Below, one piece after another: positions 8,502 to 16,336 of a stretch of DNA of 64,000 bases (the first letter of the stretch is position 1; each line of letters begins with the position of its first letter). Both the position numbers and the translations under genes were made by a program. The stretch is from the NCBI RefSeq assembly GCF_001440415.1, contig NZ_LLYA01000170.1:186001-250000 (forward strand), read 5' to 3'. The notes beneath the pieces were generated by a model. That model did no database searches. It saw only the letters and a list, made by a program, of their open reading frames with translations, and was not told the origin of the DNA. The stretch is from Bradyrhizobium retamae (GTDB taxonomy: Bacteria > Pseudomonadota > Alphaproteobacteria > Rhizobiales > Xanthobacteraceae).

Positions 8502-9665
8502 TCACGTCTCAACTGGCAGCTTCGGCGATCCCTTGCGCAGCAGAAACAGCGCCAGCAGCGCCGAGATGCTGAGTGCCGACGATACGAGCAGCACCCGCGC
8601 CCCCATGACCTCGATCAATAGGCCGAACAGCAGCGGGGCCGCGGCCTGCGCCATCCGCGCCGGTGCGCCGATGATGCCGAGGCGATAGCCGTAATTCTCC
8701 GGGCCGAAGATCGCGAGCGGCAGCGTGCCGCGCGCAATCGTCAGAATGCCGTTGCCGGAGCCGTGGAACAGCGCGAACACGCTGGCCGCGCCGCCGCCGG
8801 CCAGGCCGAGGATGGCGGCGCCGATCGGGTGGGTGATGCAGGCAAGCCTGGTCGAGACCAGCGGGTGGTAGCGGCTGAGAAAGCCCGCCTCGAAGATCCG
8901 CGCGGCCACCTGCGCCGGGCCGATCAGCGCGCCGGCGAACACCGCCTGCGCGGTGGTCGCGCCGGCCGCTTCCATGATGCGCGGCAGATGCGCCGCCATC
9001 GCGCCGGTGACGGCCCATGCGGCTGCGAACACGAAGGCGAGCACGATCATGGTGCGATCGATCGGGACATGCGGCTTGACGGCTGCCGCCACCGCCGCCT
9101 TCGCGCCTTTCACGGCCGGCAGCATTAGGAGGTTGAGCGGCAGGCCGATCACAATGTGCGCGGCCGCCCAGGCAAAGCAGGTGTTGCGCCAGCCGATGGT
9201 CTCCAGCCCCCACGCAGAGAGCGGCCATCCCACGGTCGAGGCAAAGCCGGCGAGCAGCGTGATGCCGGTGATCGAACGGCGTGCGGCGTCGCCGTAGATG
9301 CGGCCGAGCGCGGCGAAGGCGGCGTCGTAGAGGCCGGCGCCCATGCCGACGCCGAGCAGCAGCCAGGCGATGACGAGCATGGGGATGGATGAAGTGAAGC
9401 CGAGCAGCGCCAGCCCGCCCGCCAGCACCAGATTGGATAGCGACAGCACGGAGCGGCCGCCGACCAGGTCGATCTGCCGTCCGACACGCGGGCCTATCAG
9501 GGCCGAAATCACCAGCGAGGCGGAGAAAGCGGTAAATATCCAGGTCGAGGATATACCGAGATCGCGCGCGATGGGGTCGGCGAGGATCGCCGGCAGATAG
9601 TAGCTCGAAGCCCAGGCCAGGGTCTGTGTCGTGCCGAGGGCGAGAATGATGGGAAGCTGGTTCAC
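8502..9665 (-). CDS. MFS transporter
   Basis: A 387-residue, 12-helix major facilitator protein. It starts NQLPIILALGTTQTLAWASS and contains GPRVGRQIDLVGGRSVL, the loop 2-3 motif. The GTG at 9665 overlaps the stop of the small upstream ORF as GTGA and has AAGAAGG 11 bases upstream; an in-frame GTG at 9689 is the alternative. Its location downstream of arsO suggests co-transcription with the arsenic genes, possibly exporting an arsenical, but the substrate is not determined. Confidence 0.78.
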   Translation of the reverse strand: MNQLPIILALGTTQTLAWASSYYLPAILADPIARDLGISSTWIFTAFSASLVISALIGPRVGRQIDLVGGRSVLSLSNLVLAGGLALLGFTSSIPMLVIAWLLLGVGMGAGLYDAAFAALGRIYGDAARRSITGITLLAGFASTVGWPLSAWGLETIGWRNTCFAWAAAHIVIGLPLNLLMLPAVKGAKAAVAAAVKPHVPIDRTMIVLAFVFAAAWAVTGAMAAHLPRIMEAAGATTAQAVFAGALIGPAQVAARIFEAGFLSRYHPLVSTRLACITHPIGAAILGLAGGGAASVFALFHGSGNGILTIARGTLPLAIFGPENYGYRLGIIGAPARMAQAAAPLLFGLLIEVMGARVLLVSSALSISALLALFLLRKGSPKLPVET

Positions 9666-9853
9666 TGGACCGTTTCCCTTCTTGACCACAGCAGCGCCAG
9701 CGGCCCGAGCAGGATGCCCGCTGCCAGCACCGCGAACGCCGCCATCCAGGCCGATTCATTTTGCGGCCCGCCGGTCGCATCCAGCGCGACGCCGAGCTGT
9801 CCCACGCAGATCGCAACGATGACGGATCGGCCTTCCAGCGAAATTCTATTCAC
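9662..9853 (-). CDS. Small two-helix membrane protein
   Basis: A 63-residue ORF with two hydrophobic stretches: SVIVAICVGQLGVALDATG and WMAAFAVLAAGILLGPLALLW. The start is GTG at 9853, four bases after the arsO stop, with GAGGA between. Its stop overlaps the MFS start as GTGA. That packing between two cotranscribed genes supports translation. No known family is recognised. Confidence 0.55.
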   Translation of the reverse strand: MNRISLEGRSVIVAICVGQLGVALDATGGPQNESAWMAAFAVLAAGILLGPLALLWSRRETVQ

Positions 9854-9856
9854 TCC

Positions 9857-11227
9857 TCATGCCGAGGACGCGCAACCACATCCCGATTTGCCTTGTTGCT
9901 TTGCTTTTTCATCCGCGACGCAACATGCGTCAACATCCGATATTGCGGGGCCGCCACAACAATTGCTGGCAGCAGGTGCAAGCGGGAGGCTGCAGACGCC
10001 GGTCTCGGGCAGCACCAGTTCGACCCGCTCTGCGGCAGCTCGGTCGCCGGCGATGTCGGCCGCTATCGAGCGCACCTGTTCGTACCCGGTGAGCATCAGG
10101 AAGGTCGGCGCGCGGCCGTAAGCTTTCATGCCGGCGAAATAGAAGCCCGGCTCGTCCTGCGCCAGTTCGCGGGCGCCGTGCGGACGCACCGTGCCGCAGC
10201 TATGCTCGTTCGGATCGATCAGTGGCGCCAGCGCGATCGGACATTCGATCGCAGGATCGAGCCGGATGCGCAACTCGCGCACGAAATCGAGATCGGGGCG
10301 GAAACCCGTCACGACGATCAGTTCATCGACCACGGCCTGCCGGGCGCTGCAGGCGGACAGGGCGCCGACGACGAGGCGCGGGCCGTCGGCTATGAGATGC
10401 GAAACGCGAAATTCGCTTTCGACCTTGATGCTGCCTGCCGTCACCAACGCGGCAAAGGCCGCGCCCAATTCACCGCGAGCCACCAGTTTGTCGTTCGCAC
10501 CGCCGCCGAAAGCCTTGGCCGGATCGCTGCCGCGCAGCAGCCAGATCGGCCGGGTGCCCGGCGCCTGCTCCGCAAGCTTCGCCAGATCGATCAGCGTGCC
10601 GATCGCCGAATGCCCCGCGCCCAGCACCGCGACGGTCTTGCCGGCATAGCGCGCGCGTTTTTTGCCGAGGACGTCGGGCATCCCATAGGCGATCTTGTCG
10701 AAGGTATCAGCCTCGCCAATGGCGGAAAGGCCGTTGGCGCCTGCAGGGTTCGGCGAATGCCAGGTGCCGGAAGCGTCGATGATCGCATCAGCCTTGACGA
10801 CTTTCGGACCTTGTCCGTTCTGGTAGCGAATTTCGAACGGCGCCTTTTCTCTGCCTTTCGACTTCATCTTGTCGAAGCCGGCCCGGCTGATCGCGGTGAC
10901 GCGGCTCGAGGTGCGGATGTAGGGCTCGAGCACCGAGTGGGTCGCGAGCGGTTCGAGATAGCGCTCCACCATCTCCATGCCGGTCGGATACTGATCCGGT
11001 TCGGGAGAATTCCATCCCGTTGCCGCCAGCAGCCGCGCCGCCGCCTTGTCGACATTGTATTCCCAGGGCGAGAACAGTTGCACGTGGCCCCACTGCCGCA
11101 CGGCGTAGCCGACCTTGTCGCCGGCTTCCAGCACGATCGGCTGCAGGCCGCGCTCCAGCACATGGGCGGCGGCGGCAAGGCCGACCGGCCCGGCTCCGAT
11201 GATCGCTACTGTCTTGGCCTCGCTCAT
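9857..11227 (-). CDS. arsO: ArsO-type flavin-dependent monooxygenase with Cys-rich tail
   Basis: A 456-residue FAD/NAD(P)H oxidoreductase. The N-terminal FAD fingerprint is VAIIGAGPVGLAAAAHVLERG, and the second nucleotide site is KTVAVLGAGHSAIGTLIDLA. Segments QWGHVQLFSPWEYNVD and PTFLMLTGYEQVRSIAA are typical of the flavoproteins found in ars clusters (ArsO). The last 45 residues are unusual for a plain monooxygenase: three Cys-rich groups (NCCGGP, DACCV, SGCGC) that could bind As(III) or a metal. ATG 11227 follows GGGAGAAC. It lies 54 bases downstream of an arsR gene and is probably controlled by it. Confidence 0.82.
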   Translation of the reverse strand: MSEAKTVAIIGAGPVGLAAAAHVLERGLQPIVLEAGDKVGYAVRQWGHVQLFSPWEYNVDKAAARLLAATGWNSPEPDQYPTGMEMVERYLEPLATHSVLEPYIRTSSRVTAISRAGFDKMKSKGREKAPFEIRYQNGQGPKVVKADAIIDASGTWHSPNPAGANGLSAIGEADTFDKIAYGMPDVLGKKRARYAGKTVAVLGAGHSAIGTLIDLAKLAEQAPGTRPIWLLRGSDPAKAFGGGANDKLVARGELGAAFAALVTAGSIKVESEFRVSHLIADGPRLVVGALSACSARQAVVDELIVVTGFRPDLDFVRELRIRLDPAIECPIALAPLIDPNEHSCGTVRPHGARELAQDEPGFYFAGMKAYGRAPTFLMLTGYEQVRSIAADIAGDRAAAERVELVLPETGVCSLPLAPAASNCCGGPAISDVDACCVADEKAKQQGKSGCGCASSA

Positions 11228-11247
11228 GATGTTCTCCCATATAACTA

Positions 11248-11263
11248 GAAATATCGAAATATC
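11248..11263. promoter_or_regulatory. Tandem octamer between arsR and arsO
   Basis: GAAATATC occurs twice in a row, 21 bases upstream of the arsO ATG. The same AGAAAT-like half-sites recur in the other two ars intergenic regions, so this may be an ArsR contact site. No binding data are implied. Confidence 0.35.
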
Positions 11264-11280
11264 GGTCGAAAGAGCGGCAG

Positions 11281-11598
11281 CTAAGCCGCAGCCTTGGCAT
11301 TCTTGGTTTCGGCGCTTTCGGTGCAGCATTCGGCAACCAGAAAACCCACCAGCTCCCGCATCACTTCGTAGTTGGCATGGCAGATCAACGTGGTCGCATC
11401 GCGCACCTGGGTGACGAGGCCGACCACCACCAGCGCCTTGATATGGTGGGAGAGGGTCGAGGGCGCGATTTTCAATTTCTCCTGCAGGCGGCCGACGGCA
11501 AGTCCGGCGCCGCCGGCGCGGATCAGGGCACGATAGATCTTGAGCCGGGTCGGATTCCCCAGCGCTTCGAGATGGGCGGCGGCGTCATCGAGTTTCAT
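11281..11598 (-). CDS. arsR: ArsR-family arsenic-responsive repressor
   Basis: A 105-residue winged-helix protein: ALGNPTRLKIYRALIRAG then LKIAPSTLSHHIKALVVVGLV, the DNA-recognition helix. The usual CVC metal motif in the recognition helix is absent. Instead a Cys pair at residues 91-92 (AECCTE) near the C-terminus can bind As(III), as in ArsR proteins of the Acidithiobacillus type. It likely represses its own operon (arsR-arsO-MFS) and the divergent arsR at 11699. Confidence 0.88.
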   Translation of the reverse strand: MKLDDAAAHLEALGNPTRLKIYRALIRAGGAGLAVGRLQEKLKIAPSTLSHHIKALVVVGLVTQVRDATTLICHANYEVMRELVGFLVAECCTESAETKNAKAAA

Positions 11599-11637
11599 GG
11601 AAGCAGTATTTCAGGCTTCGGGGACCATGTCCACCAT

Positions 11638-11698
11638 ATTTCTGGAATTATCGAAATAACGTTGACAGCGCGCTCTATTTATCTATAGTTCTAGAAGT
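11638..11698 (+). promoter_or_regulatory. Promoter of the second arsR with candidate operator
   Basis: TTGACA at 11662-11667 and TATAGT at 11684-11689 are separated by 16 bases. Transcription would start near 11696, about three bases before the ATG at 11699, and there is no ribosome site, so the mRNA may be leaderless. ATTTCT (11638-11643) and CGAAAT (11652-11657) upstream could be operator half-sites. Confidence 0.5.
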
Positions 11699-12061
11699 AT
11701 GGAATCAGAGGATGCCATTGTTGCGCTTGCCGCACTCGCACAATCGACCCGTCTCGATGTGTTTCGCTTGCTCGTCAAATATGAGCCGGACGGGCTTGCG
11801 GCTGGCGACATCGCCAAGGCGATCGCGGTTCCGCAAAACACCATGTCCTCGCATTTGTCGGTGCTTTCGCGCGCCGGACTGATATCGGCGCGGCGGTTCA
11901 GCCGCTCGACTGTCTATCGCGCCGAGCTGAACCGCCTGCGTCGCGTCGTGCTGTTCATGCTCCAGGATTGTTGCGACGGGCGGCCGGAAATCTGCGCGCC
12001 GCTCATCGAAGACCTCATGCCCTGTTGCCAGCCAAGGCCGAAGGGGAGGGCCGATGTCTGA
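11699..12061 (+). CDS. arsR: ArsR-family repressor with C-terminal CC-x6-C motif
   Basis: A 120-residue winged-helix regulator: LAALAQSTRLDVFRLLVKYEP and VPQNTMSSHLSVLSRAGLIS. Cys91, Cys92 and Cys99 (QDCCDGRPEIC) and a terminal PCC form a likely As(III) sensor. It is closely similar to the ArsR half of the fusion protein at 15231-16088 (RDCCNGRPELC), so the two are paralogues of another branch than the arsR at 11281. It heads a plus-strand operon with the arsC remnant and arsH. Confidence 0.87.
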   Translation: MESEDAIVALAALAQSTRLDVFRLLVKYEPDGLAAGDIAKAIAVPQNTMSSHLSVLSRAGLISARRFSRSTVYRAELNRLRRVVLFMLQDCCDGRPEICAPLIEDLMPCCQPRPKGRADV

Positions 12062-12125
12062 TCTCATCTACAACGTTCTGTTCCCGTGCACCGCTTGTTC
12101 CTTTGAACCCCACATCAACGGCTGA
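12054..12125 (+). pseudogene. arsC remnant: first codons of an arsenate reductase
   Basis: An ATG overlapping the arsR stop, with GGGGAGGG just upstream, opens a 23-codon frame beginning MSDLIYNVLFPCT. This matches the N-terminus of LMW-phosphatase-type ArsC (compare FNVLFLCTQNSARS in the fusion at 15231). The P-loop CX5R is not completed (CTACSFEPHING then stop), and about 120 codons of ArsC are missing before arsH begins. It is best read as an internally deleted arsC. Confidence 0.6.
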
Positions 12126-12131
12126 ACGCGT

Positions 12132-12899
12132 ATGAGAGTTCGTACACTGTCCGATCCCGACTTCCTGCCCGCCCTCGACATGCGCCACGCACCGCAAAAC
12201 CGGGCCAGCAGCCTTGCAGCCTGCCCCCGGCATCCGCCACGCATCCTGCTTCTCTACGGATCGCTGCGGGAGCACTCGTATTCGCGTCTGGTTGTCGAGG
12301 AAGCCGCTCGTCTCGTCCGCTTCTTTGGAGCTGAACCGCGCATTTTCGATCCATCAGACCTCCCGTTGCCGGATCAGTTCAAGGGCGACAATCATCCGGC
12401 GGTGCAGGAGCTGCGTGAGCTGTCGATGTGGTCGGAGGGGCAAATCTGGTGCAGCCCGGAGCGGCACGGCCAGATCACGGGTGTCATGAAGGCGCAGATC
12501 GATCACCTGCCGCTCAACATGGGTGGTAGGCGGCCAACCCAAGGCCGAACGCTGGCGGTCATGCAGGTTTGCGGCGGCTCGCAGTCCTTCAACGCCGTCA
12601 ATACGCTACGGCTGCTGGGGCGCTGGCTGCGGATGTTCACCATTCCCAACCAGTCGAGCATTCCAAAGGCATTCCAGGAGTTTGACGAGGCGGGGCGGAT
12701 GAGGTCATCGAGCTACTACGAACGGATCGTCGACGTCGTCGAAGAGCTCGTTCGCTTCACGGTCCTGCTCCGGCCCCACGTCGCGACCCTGACGGACCGC
12801 TACTCCGAGCGCAGAGCGGCCGCAGGTCCGCAACGAGACGCCGCGTCGGACCTTTCAGCGATTGCAACGGCCCATCAGCGGATGGGCTCCAGGGCGTGA
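12132..12899 (+). CDS. arsH: NADPH-dependent FMN reductase ArsH
   Basis: A 255-residue flavodoxin-like protein. The FMN phosphate-binding loop is RILLLYGSLREHSYSRL, followed by DPSDLPLPDQ and SPERHGQITGVMKAQIDHLPL, all diagnostic of ArsH. ArsH oxidises trivalent organoarsenicals to the less toxic pentavalent forms in the cytoplasm. It lies seven bases after the arsC remnant and is the last gene of the arsR-led operon. Confidence 0.92.
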   Translation: MRVRTLSDPDFLPALDMRHAPQNRASSLAACPRHPPRILLLYGSLREHSYSRLVVEEAARLVRFFGAEPRIFDPSDLPLPDQFKGDNHPAVQELRELSMWSEGQIWCSPERHGQITGVMKAQIDHLPLNMGGRRPTQGRTLAVMQVCGGSQSFNAVNTLRLLGRWLRMFTIPNQSSIPKAFQEFDEAGRMRSSSYYERIVDVVEELVRFTVLLRPHVATLTDRYSERRAAAGPQRDAASDLSAIATAHQRMGSRA

Positions 12900-12942
12900 A
12901 GGAACTGCAAGGAAGCCCGGGATGTTGATTATTGCTTGGGGG

Positions 12943-14172
12943 TCAGACCGAGGCAGGTCTTGTCGTCGATAGATCTGCGTTTTGCGGAAGCAGGAATGTA
13001 ATCAGCGAGCAGAGCAGCAACATGACCGCGGAACCGATCAGGCAGCCCGTGATACCGGCGACCTGGTACAGCACGCCGGAAAGAGTGATGCCGAGAAGAC
13101 GGCCGACCGCATTTGCGGCGTAGTAGAAGCCGACATCCTCCGCGGCCTTTTCCGATCCGGCGTAGGCCAGAATGAGGTACGAATGCAGTGACGAGTTCAC
13201 GGCGAAGGGTAACCCAAATAGCGCCAATCCGACCACCAGGACGATATCCGGGCGTCCAACGCCGGTTGAGTTCATGATAATTGCCAGCGCAATCGGGACA
13301 GCCGCGAGAAGCGCGGCCCAGGTTCTTGCCGCCGGCACCTCGCGGCTCAGGCCGTCCGTGCTGCGGCTTACGAGCGAGGGTGCGATAGCCTGAACACCGC
13401 CATAGGCGATAGTCCAGGCCGCCAGGAATGCGCCGACCTGCAGGAATTTCCAGCCGTAGGCGTAGAGAAACACCGGCAGGCCGACGACGAACCAGACGTC
13501 TCTTGCCCCGAACATGAAGATGCGCGCGGCGGCCAGCAGATTCACGCCACGCGACTTGCCGAATAGCTCGCGGATAGTTTTTGACGATTTCGCCTTGCCA
13601 AGCTGCAACGGCAATAGCAGCAGCCCCGCGACAAAGACCATTCCGAGCAGGGCGGCCATCAACCACAGCGCATGGGTAAAGCCTGCAAGATCGAGCAGAA
13701 GACCACCGAGGAAGAAACCGATTCCCTTCATTGCGTTCTTCGAGCCCGTGAACCACGCGACCCACCGGAATAACTGCCCGCTGCCCTCCGCGGAGGTTGC
13801 CTTGATCGCCGATTTGGACGCGGTTTTGGTCAGGTCCTTGGCGACTCCGGCGATGCCTTGAGCGACGACGACCCATGCGACCGATAGGGCGGCGCCCCAG
13901 CCGGGATTGAGCGCCGAGAGCATCAGCAATCCTGCGATCTGCAGCATCTGGCCGACCGCGAGCATGCGGGGAATGCCGAAACGCGACGCGAAGTAGCCGC
14001 CCGCGAGGTTGGCGGCGATGCCAGCCGCCTCATAGAGGAGAAATAGGAAAGCGAGCGTGAAGGGCGTATATCCCAGCCGGAAAAAGTGAAACAGGACCAG
14101 CATGCGCAACGCGCCGTCCACCAGCGTGAAGCCCCAGTAGGATGCCGTGACGATGAGGTAGTTTCGGATCAT
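12943..14172 (-). CDS. arsJ: Organoarsenical efflux MFS transporter ArsJ
   Basis: A 409-residue, 12-helix MFS protein starting NYLIVTASYWGFTLVDGALRM, the ArsJ N-terminus, with GIAGVAKDLTKTASKSAIK in the loop that identifies the family. ArsJ exports 1-arseno-3-phosphoglycerate, which breaks down outside to arsenate. It starts three bases after the stop of the GAPDH gene that makes its substrate, so the two act as a pair. It is convergent with arsH. Confidence 0.92.
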   Translation of the reverse strand: MIRNYLIVTASYWGFTLVDGALRMLVLFHFFRLGYTPFTLAFLFLLYEAAGIAANLAGGYFASRFGIPRMLAVGQMLQIAGLLMLSALNPGWGAALSVAWVVVAQGIAGVAKDLTKTASKSAIKATSAEGSGQLFRWVAWFTGSKNAMKGIGFFLGGLLLDLAGFTHALWLMAALLGMVFVAGLLLLPLQLGKAKSSKTIRELFGKSRGVNLLAAARIFMFGARDVWFVVGLPVFLYAYGWKFLQVGAFLAAWTIAYGGVQAIAPSLVSRSTDGLSREVPAARTWAALLAAVPIALAIIMNSTGVGRPDIVLVVGLALFGLPFAVNSSLHSYLILAYAGSEKAAEDVGFYYAANAVGRLLGITLSGVLYQVAGITGCLIGSAVMLLLCSLITFLLPQNADLSTTRPASV

Positions 14173-14175
14173 GGT

Positions 14176-15219
14176 CTATACGCCCGCTTGTCGGACGATA
14201 TTGGCGAGGTCAACCATCCGGCAGGCGTATCCGACCTCGTTGTCGTACCAAGCATACACCTTCAGCAGCGTCTCGTCCGTCACCATTGTGCTCAAGGCAT
14301 CGACGATCGAGCTGCGGGGGTCGTTGTTGTAATCGGCCGAAACCAGGGCGCGGGTCTCCAGTCCCAAGATACCGGCCAGCACGCTTTCAGAGGCTGACTT
14401 GAAAAGCTGGTTAACCTCCTCAACAGTAGTCGAACGTTGCAGCTCGAATACACAATCGGTGAGACTGGCGTTCAACACGGGTACGCGTACGGCGTGGCCA
14501 TTCAACTTGCCCTTGAGTTCTGGATAGATCAGCGAAATGGCGGTGGCGCTTCCGGTGGTGGTCGGTTGCATCGACAGCATTGCCGATCGTGCGCGCCGCA
14601 AATCCTTGTGCGGAGCATCGACGACGACGTTGGTGTTGGTCGGATCGTGAATCGTCGTAATCTGTCCGTGGCGGATGCCGATTGATTCATGGATCACCTT
14701 GACGACGGGCGCTAGGCAGTTCGTCGTGCATGACGCCGCCGTCAACAGCCGGTGCCGGGCAGGGTCGTAGAGCTGATCGTTGACACCGACGACGATATTG
14801 AGCGCCGCTTCGTCCTTGACGGGGGCGGCGACGATCACGCGTTTGACGCCGCGGTCGAAGTAGCCCTGCAGCTGGTCCGGCTTCAGGAATTTTCCGGTGC
14901 ATTCGAGCACCACGTCGCAACCGAGATCGCCCCACGGGATATCGCCCGGATGTGCCAGTTCGCTGAAGCCGATGCGTTGCTTGCTGATTGCAATCGTCTT
15001 GTCGGCCTCAACTTCGATCCGCTCGTGCCAGCGTCCGTGAATGCTGTCGAATTCGAGCAGGTGGGCGGTCGCCGCCACGCCACCTTTTAATTCGTTGATA
15101 TGGACGACCTCCAGACGGTTGTTGGCGCGCGGATCGCTCTCGGGACGCCGTATGCCACTTAGCGCCGCACGCAGGGCAAGCCTACCGATGCGGCCCATGC
15201 CATTGATTCCAACTCTCAT
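14176..15219 (-). CDS. ArsJ-associated glyceraldehyde-3-phosphate dehydrogenase
   Basis: A 347-residue GAPDH: the NAD-binding start is VGINGMGRIGRLALRAAL and the catalytic Cys lies in AASCTTNCLAP, with a C-terminal WYDNEVGYACRMVDL. In ars clusters this paralogue uses arsenate in place of phosphate to make 1-arseno-3-phosphoglycerate for ArsJ. The ATG at 15219 follows AAGGAAA. It sits 11 bases downstream of the arsR-arsC fusion and upstream of arsJ, forming one three-gene arsenate operon. The ars context, not the sequence alone, separates it from the glycolytic enzyme. Confidence 0.9.
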   Translation of the reverse strand: MRVGINGMGRIGRLALRAALSGIRRPESDPRANNRLEVVHINELKGGVAATAHLLEFDSIHGRWHERIEVEADKTIAISKQRIGFSELAHPGDIPWGDLGCDVVLECTGKFLKPDQLQGYFDRGVKRVIVAAPVKDEAALNIVVGVNDQLYDPARHRLLTAASCTTNCLAPVVKVIHESIGIRHGQITTIHDPTNTNVVVDAPHKDLRRARSAMLSMQPTTTGSATAISLIYPELKGKLNGHAVRVPVLNASLTDCVFELQRSTTVEEVNQLFKSASESVLAGILGLETRALVSADYNNDPRSSIVDALSTMVTDETLLKVYAWYDNEVGYACRMVDLANIVRQAGV

Positions 15220-15230
15220 AAGAAATTTCC

Positions 15231-16088
15231 TTAAGGGGATACGCGAGTCGTATCGCCGATTTCGTCCAGACGCGCCTTGATCGCCATGCGGTCCAGCGAA
15301 TCGAACGGCAGGCTTGTGAAGATTTCGATGCGGCGCCGGATCATGGCGTAGAGTTCATTTAGAAGCGTGGTGCGCTCGGCCGGCGACCCCGTGAACTGCG
15401 CCGGGTCGGGAAGGGGCCAGGCGCCGGTGACGAACTGGGCGCCGAGGTCCGGACAAAACTGGCCATTGGGCGCGTCGCAGAGCGCGATGACGAAGTCCAT
15501 GCGGGGAGCGAGTGGACCTCGAAACTCATCCCACGACTTTGGATGCAGGCGGGACACGTCGTGCCCGAGGGCTTTCAGCCGGTCGATGACTTCGGGAACG
15601 GGTTCTCGGGCCGGTTCCGATCCGGCGGAATAAGCCCGGAAGCGGCCACGGCCGATCTTCTCGAGCACGGCTTCGGCGATGATTGAGCGAGCCGAATTTT
15701 GAGTGCACAGAAAGAGGACGTTGAACGCGGGCGTCATGAACTTCCCCGTTGCTTCGGATGGGAGATCGAAGGCATCGCCACAGAGTTCGGGGCGACCGTT
15801 GCAGCAGTCCCTGGAGAGAAATTCGAGCAAGCCTCTAAATCCGTCCACATCGGCCCGATAGTTCATCGAGCGGCCATCTTTCTCGACGGAGATCAAACCG
15901 GCTCGGCTTAGAATTGCGAGGTGCGTCGACATCGTGTTGTGCGGCACTTCGCAGAGCCGTGCGATCTCACCGGCGGGCAGGCTTTGCGGGTGGACGGCGA
16001 GCAGGTGGCGTACCGCGGCAAGGCGGGTTGCCTGCGCGAGCGATCCAAAACCCTCTATGGCGCTGGCTTCGCGACCATTTGCTTCCAT
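15231..16088 (-). CDS. ArsR-ArsC fusion: arsenic repressor joined to arsenate reductase
   Basis: A 285-residue two-domain protein. Residues 10-110 are an ArsR winged helix with As-binding Cys95, Cys96 and Cys103 (RDCCNGRPELC). From about residue 118 follows a thioredoxin-type ArsC with the P-loop C128-TQNSA-R134 and the second Cys pair in LCDAPNGQFCP. It combines sensing and arsenate reduction in one chain. It heads the operon with the GAPDH gene and arsJ and is divergent from the ACR3 pump gene, sharing its control region. Confidence 0.92.
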   Translation of the reverse strand: MEANGREASAIEGFGSLAQATRLAAVRHLLAVHPQSLPAGEIARLCEVPHNTMSTHLAILSRAGLISVEKDGRSMNYRADVDGFRGLLEFLSRDCCNGRPELCGDAFDLPSEATGKFMTPAFNVLFLCTQNSARSIIAEAVLEKIGRGRFRAYSAGSEPAREPVPEVIDRLKALGHDVSRLHPKSWDEFRGPLAPRMDFVIALCDAPNGQFCPDLGAQFVTGAWPLPDPAQFTGSPAERTTLLNELYAMIRRRIEIFTSLPFDSLDRMAIKARLDEIGDTTRVSP

Positions 16089-16214
16089 TGACTTTCTCGC
16101 GGCCTCGCTATCGTGTCCATAGTTATCGACGAATTAGATGACAGTTCGATGACGTTAAGCGGTAGAACGCGGCGATTTGCACGTTACCGGCGCAATTTTC
16201 GTTTCAATGTGTCG

Positions 16215-16234
16215 AGAAATCTAGACATATTTCT
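16215..16234. promoter_or_regulatory. Candidate ArsR operator between the arsR-arsC fusion and acr3
   Basis: A dyad AGAAAT, eight bases, ATTTCT lies in the 248-base region between the divergent genes. The half-site resembles those near 11248 and 11638. This is the natural place for the fusion repressor to control both directions. Confidence 0.45.
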
Positions 16235-16336
16235 TGCGAACGGGCTGAGCCTGCAATATCGGAGGTCATCGCACGGTCACGGCCGCGCGCGATAGCAGGA
16301 GAGCGCCTCTCCAAGTCACGCCCGGATGTCTCCACC

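Noticed and set aside
9761..11248. A 495-codon plus-strand frame across arsO
   Set aside because: Mirror frame of arsO codons, low-complexity composition, no ribosome site.
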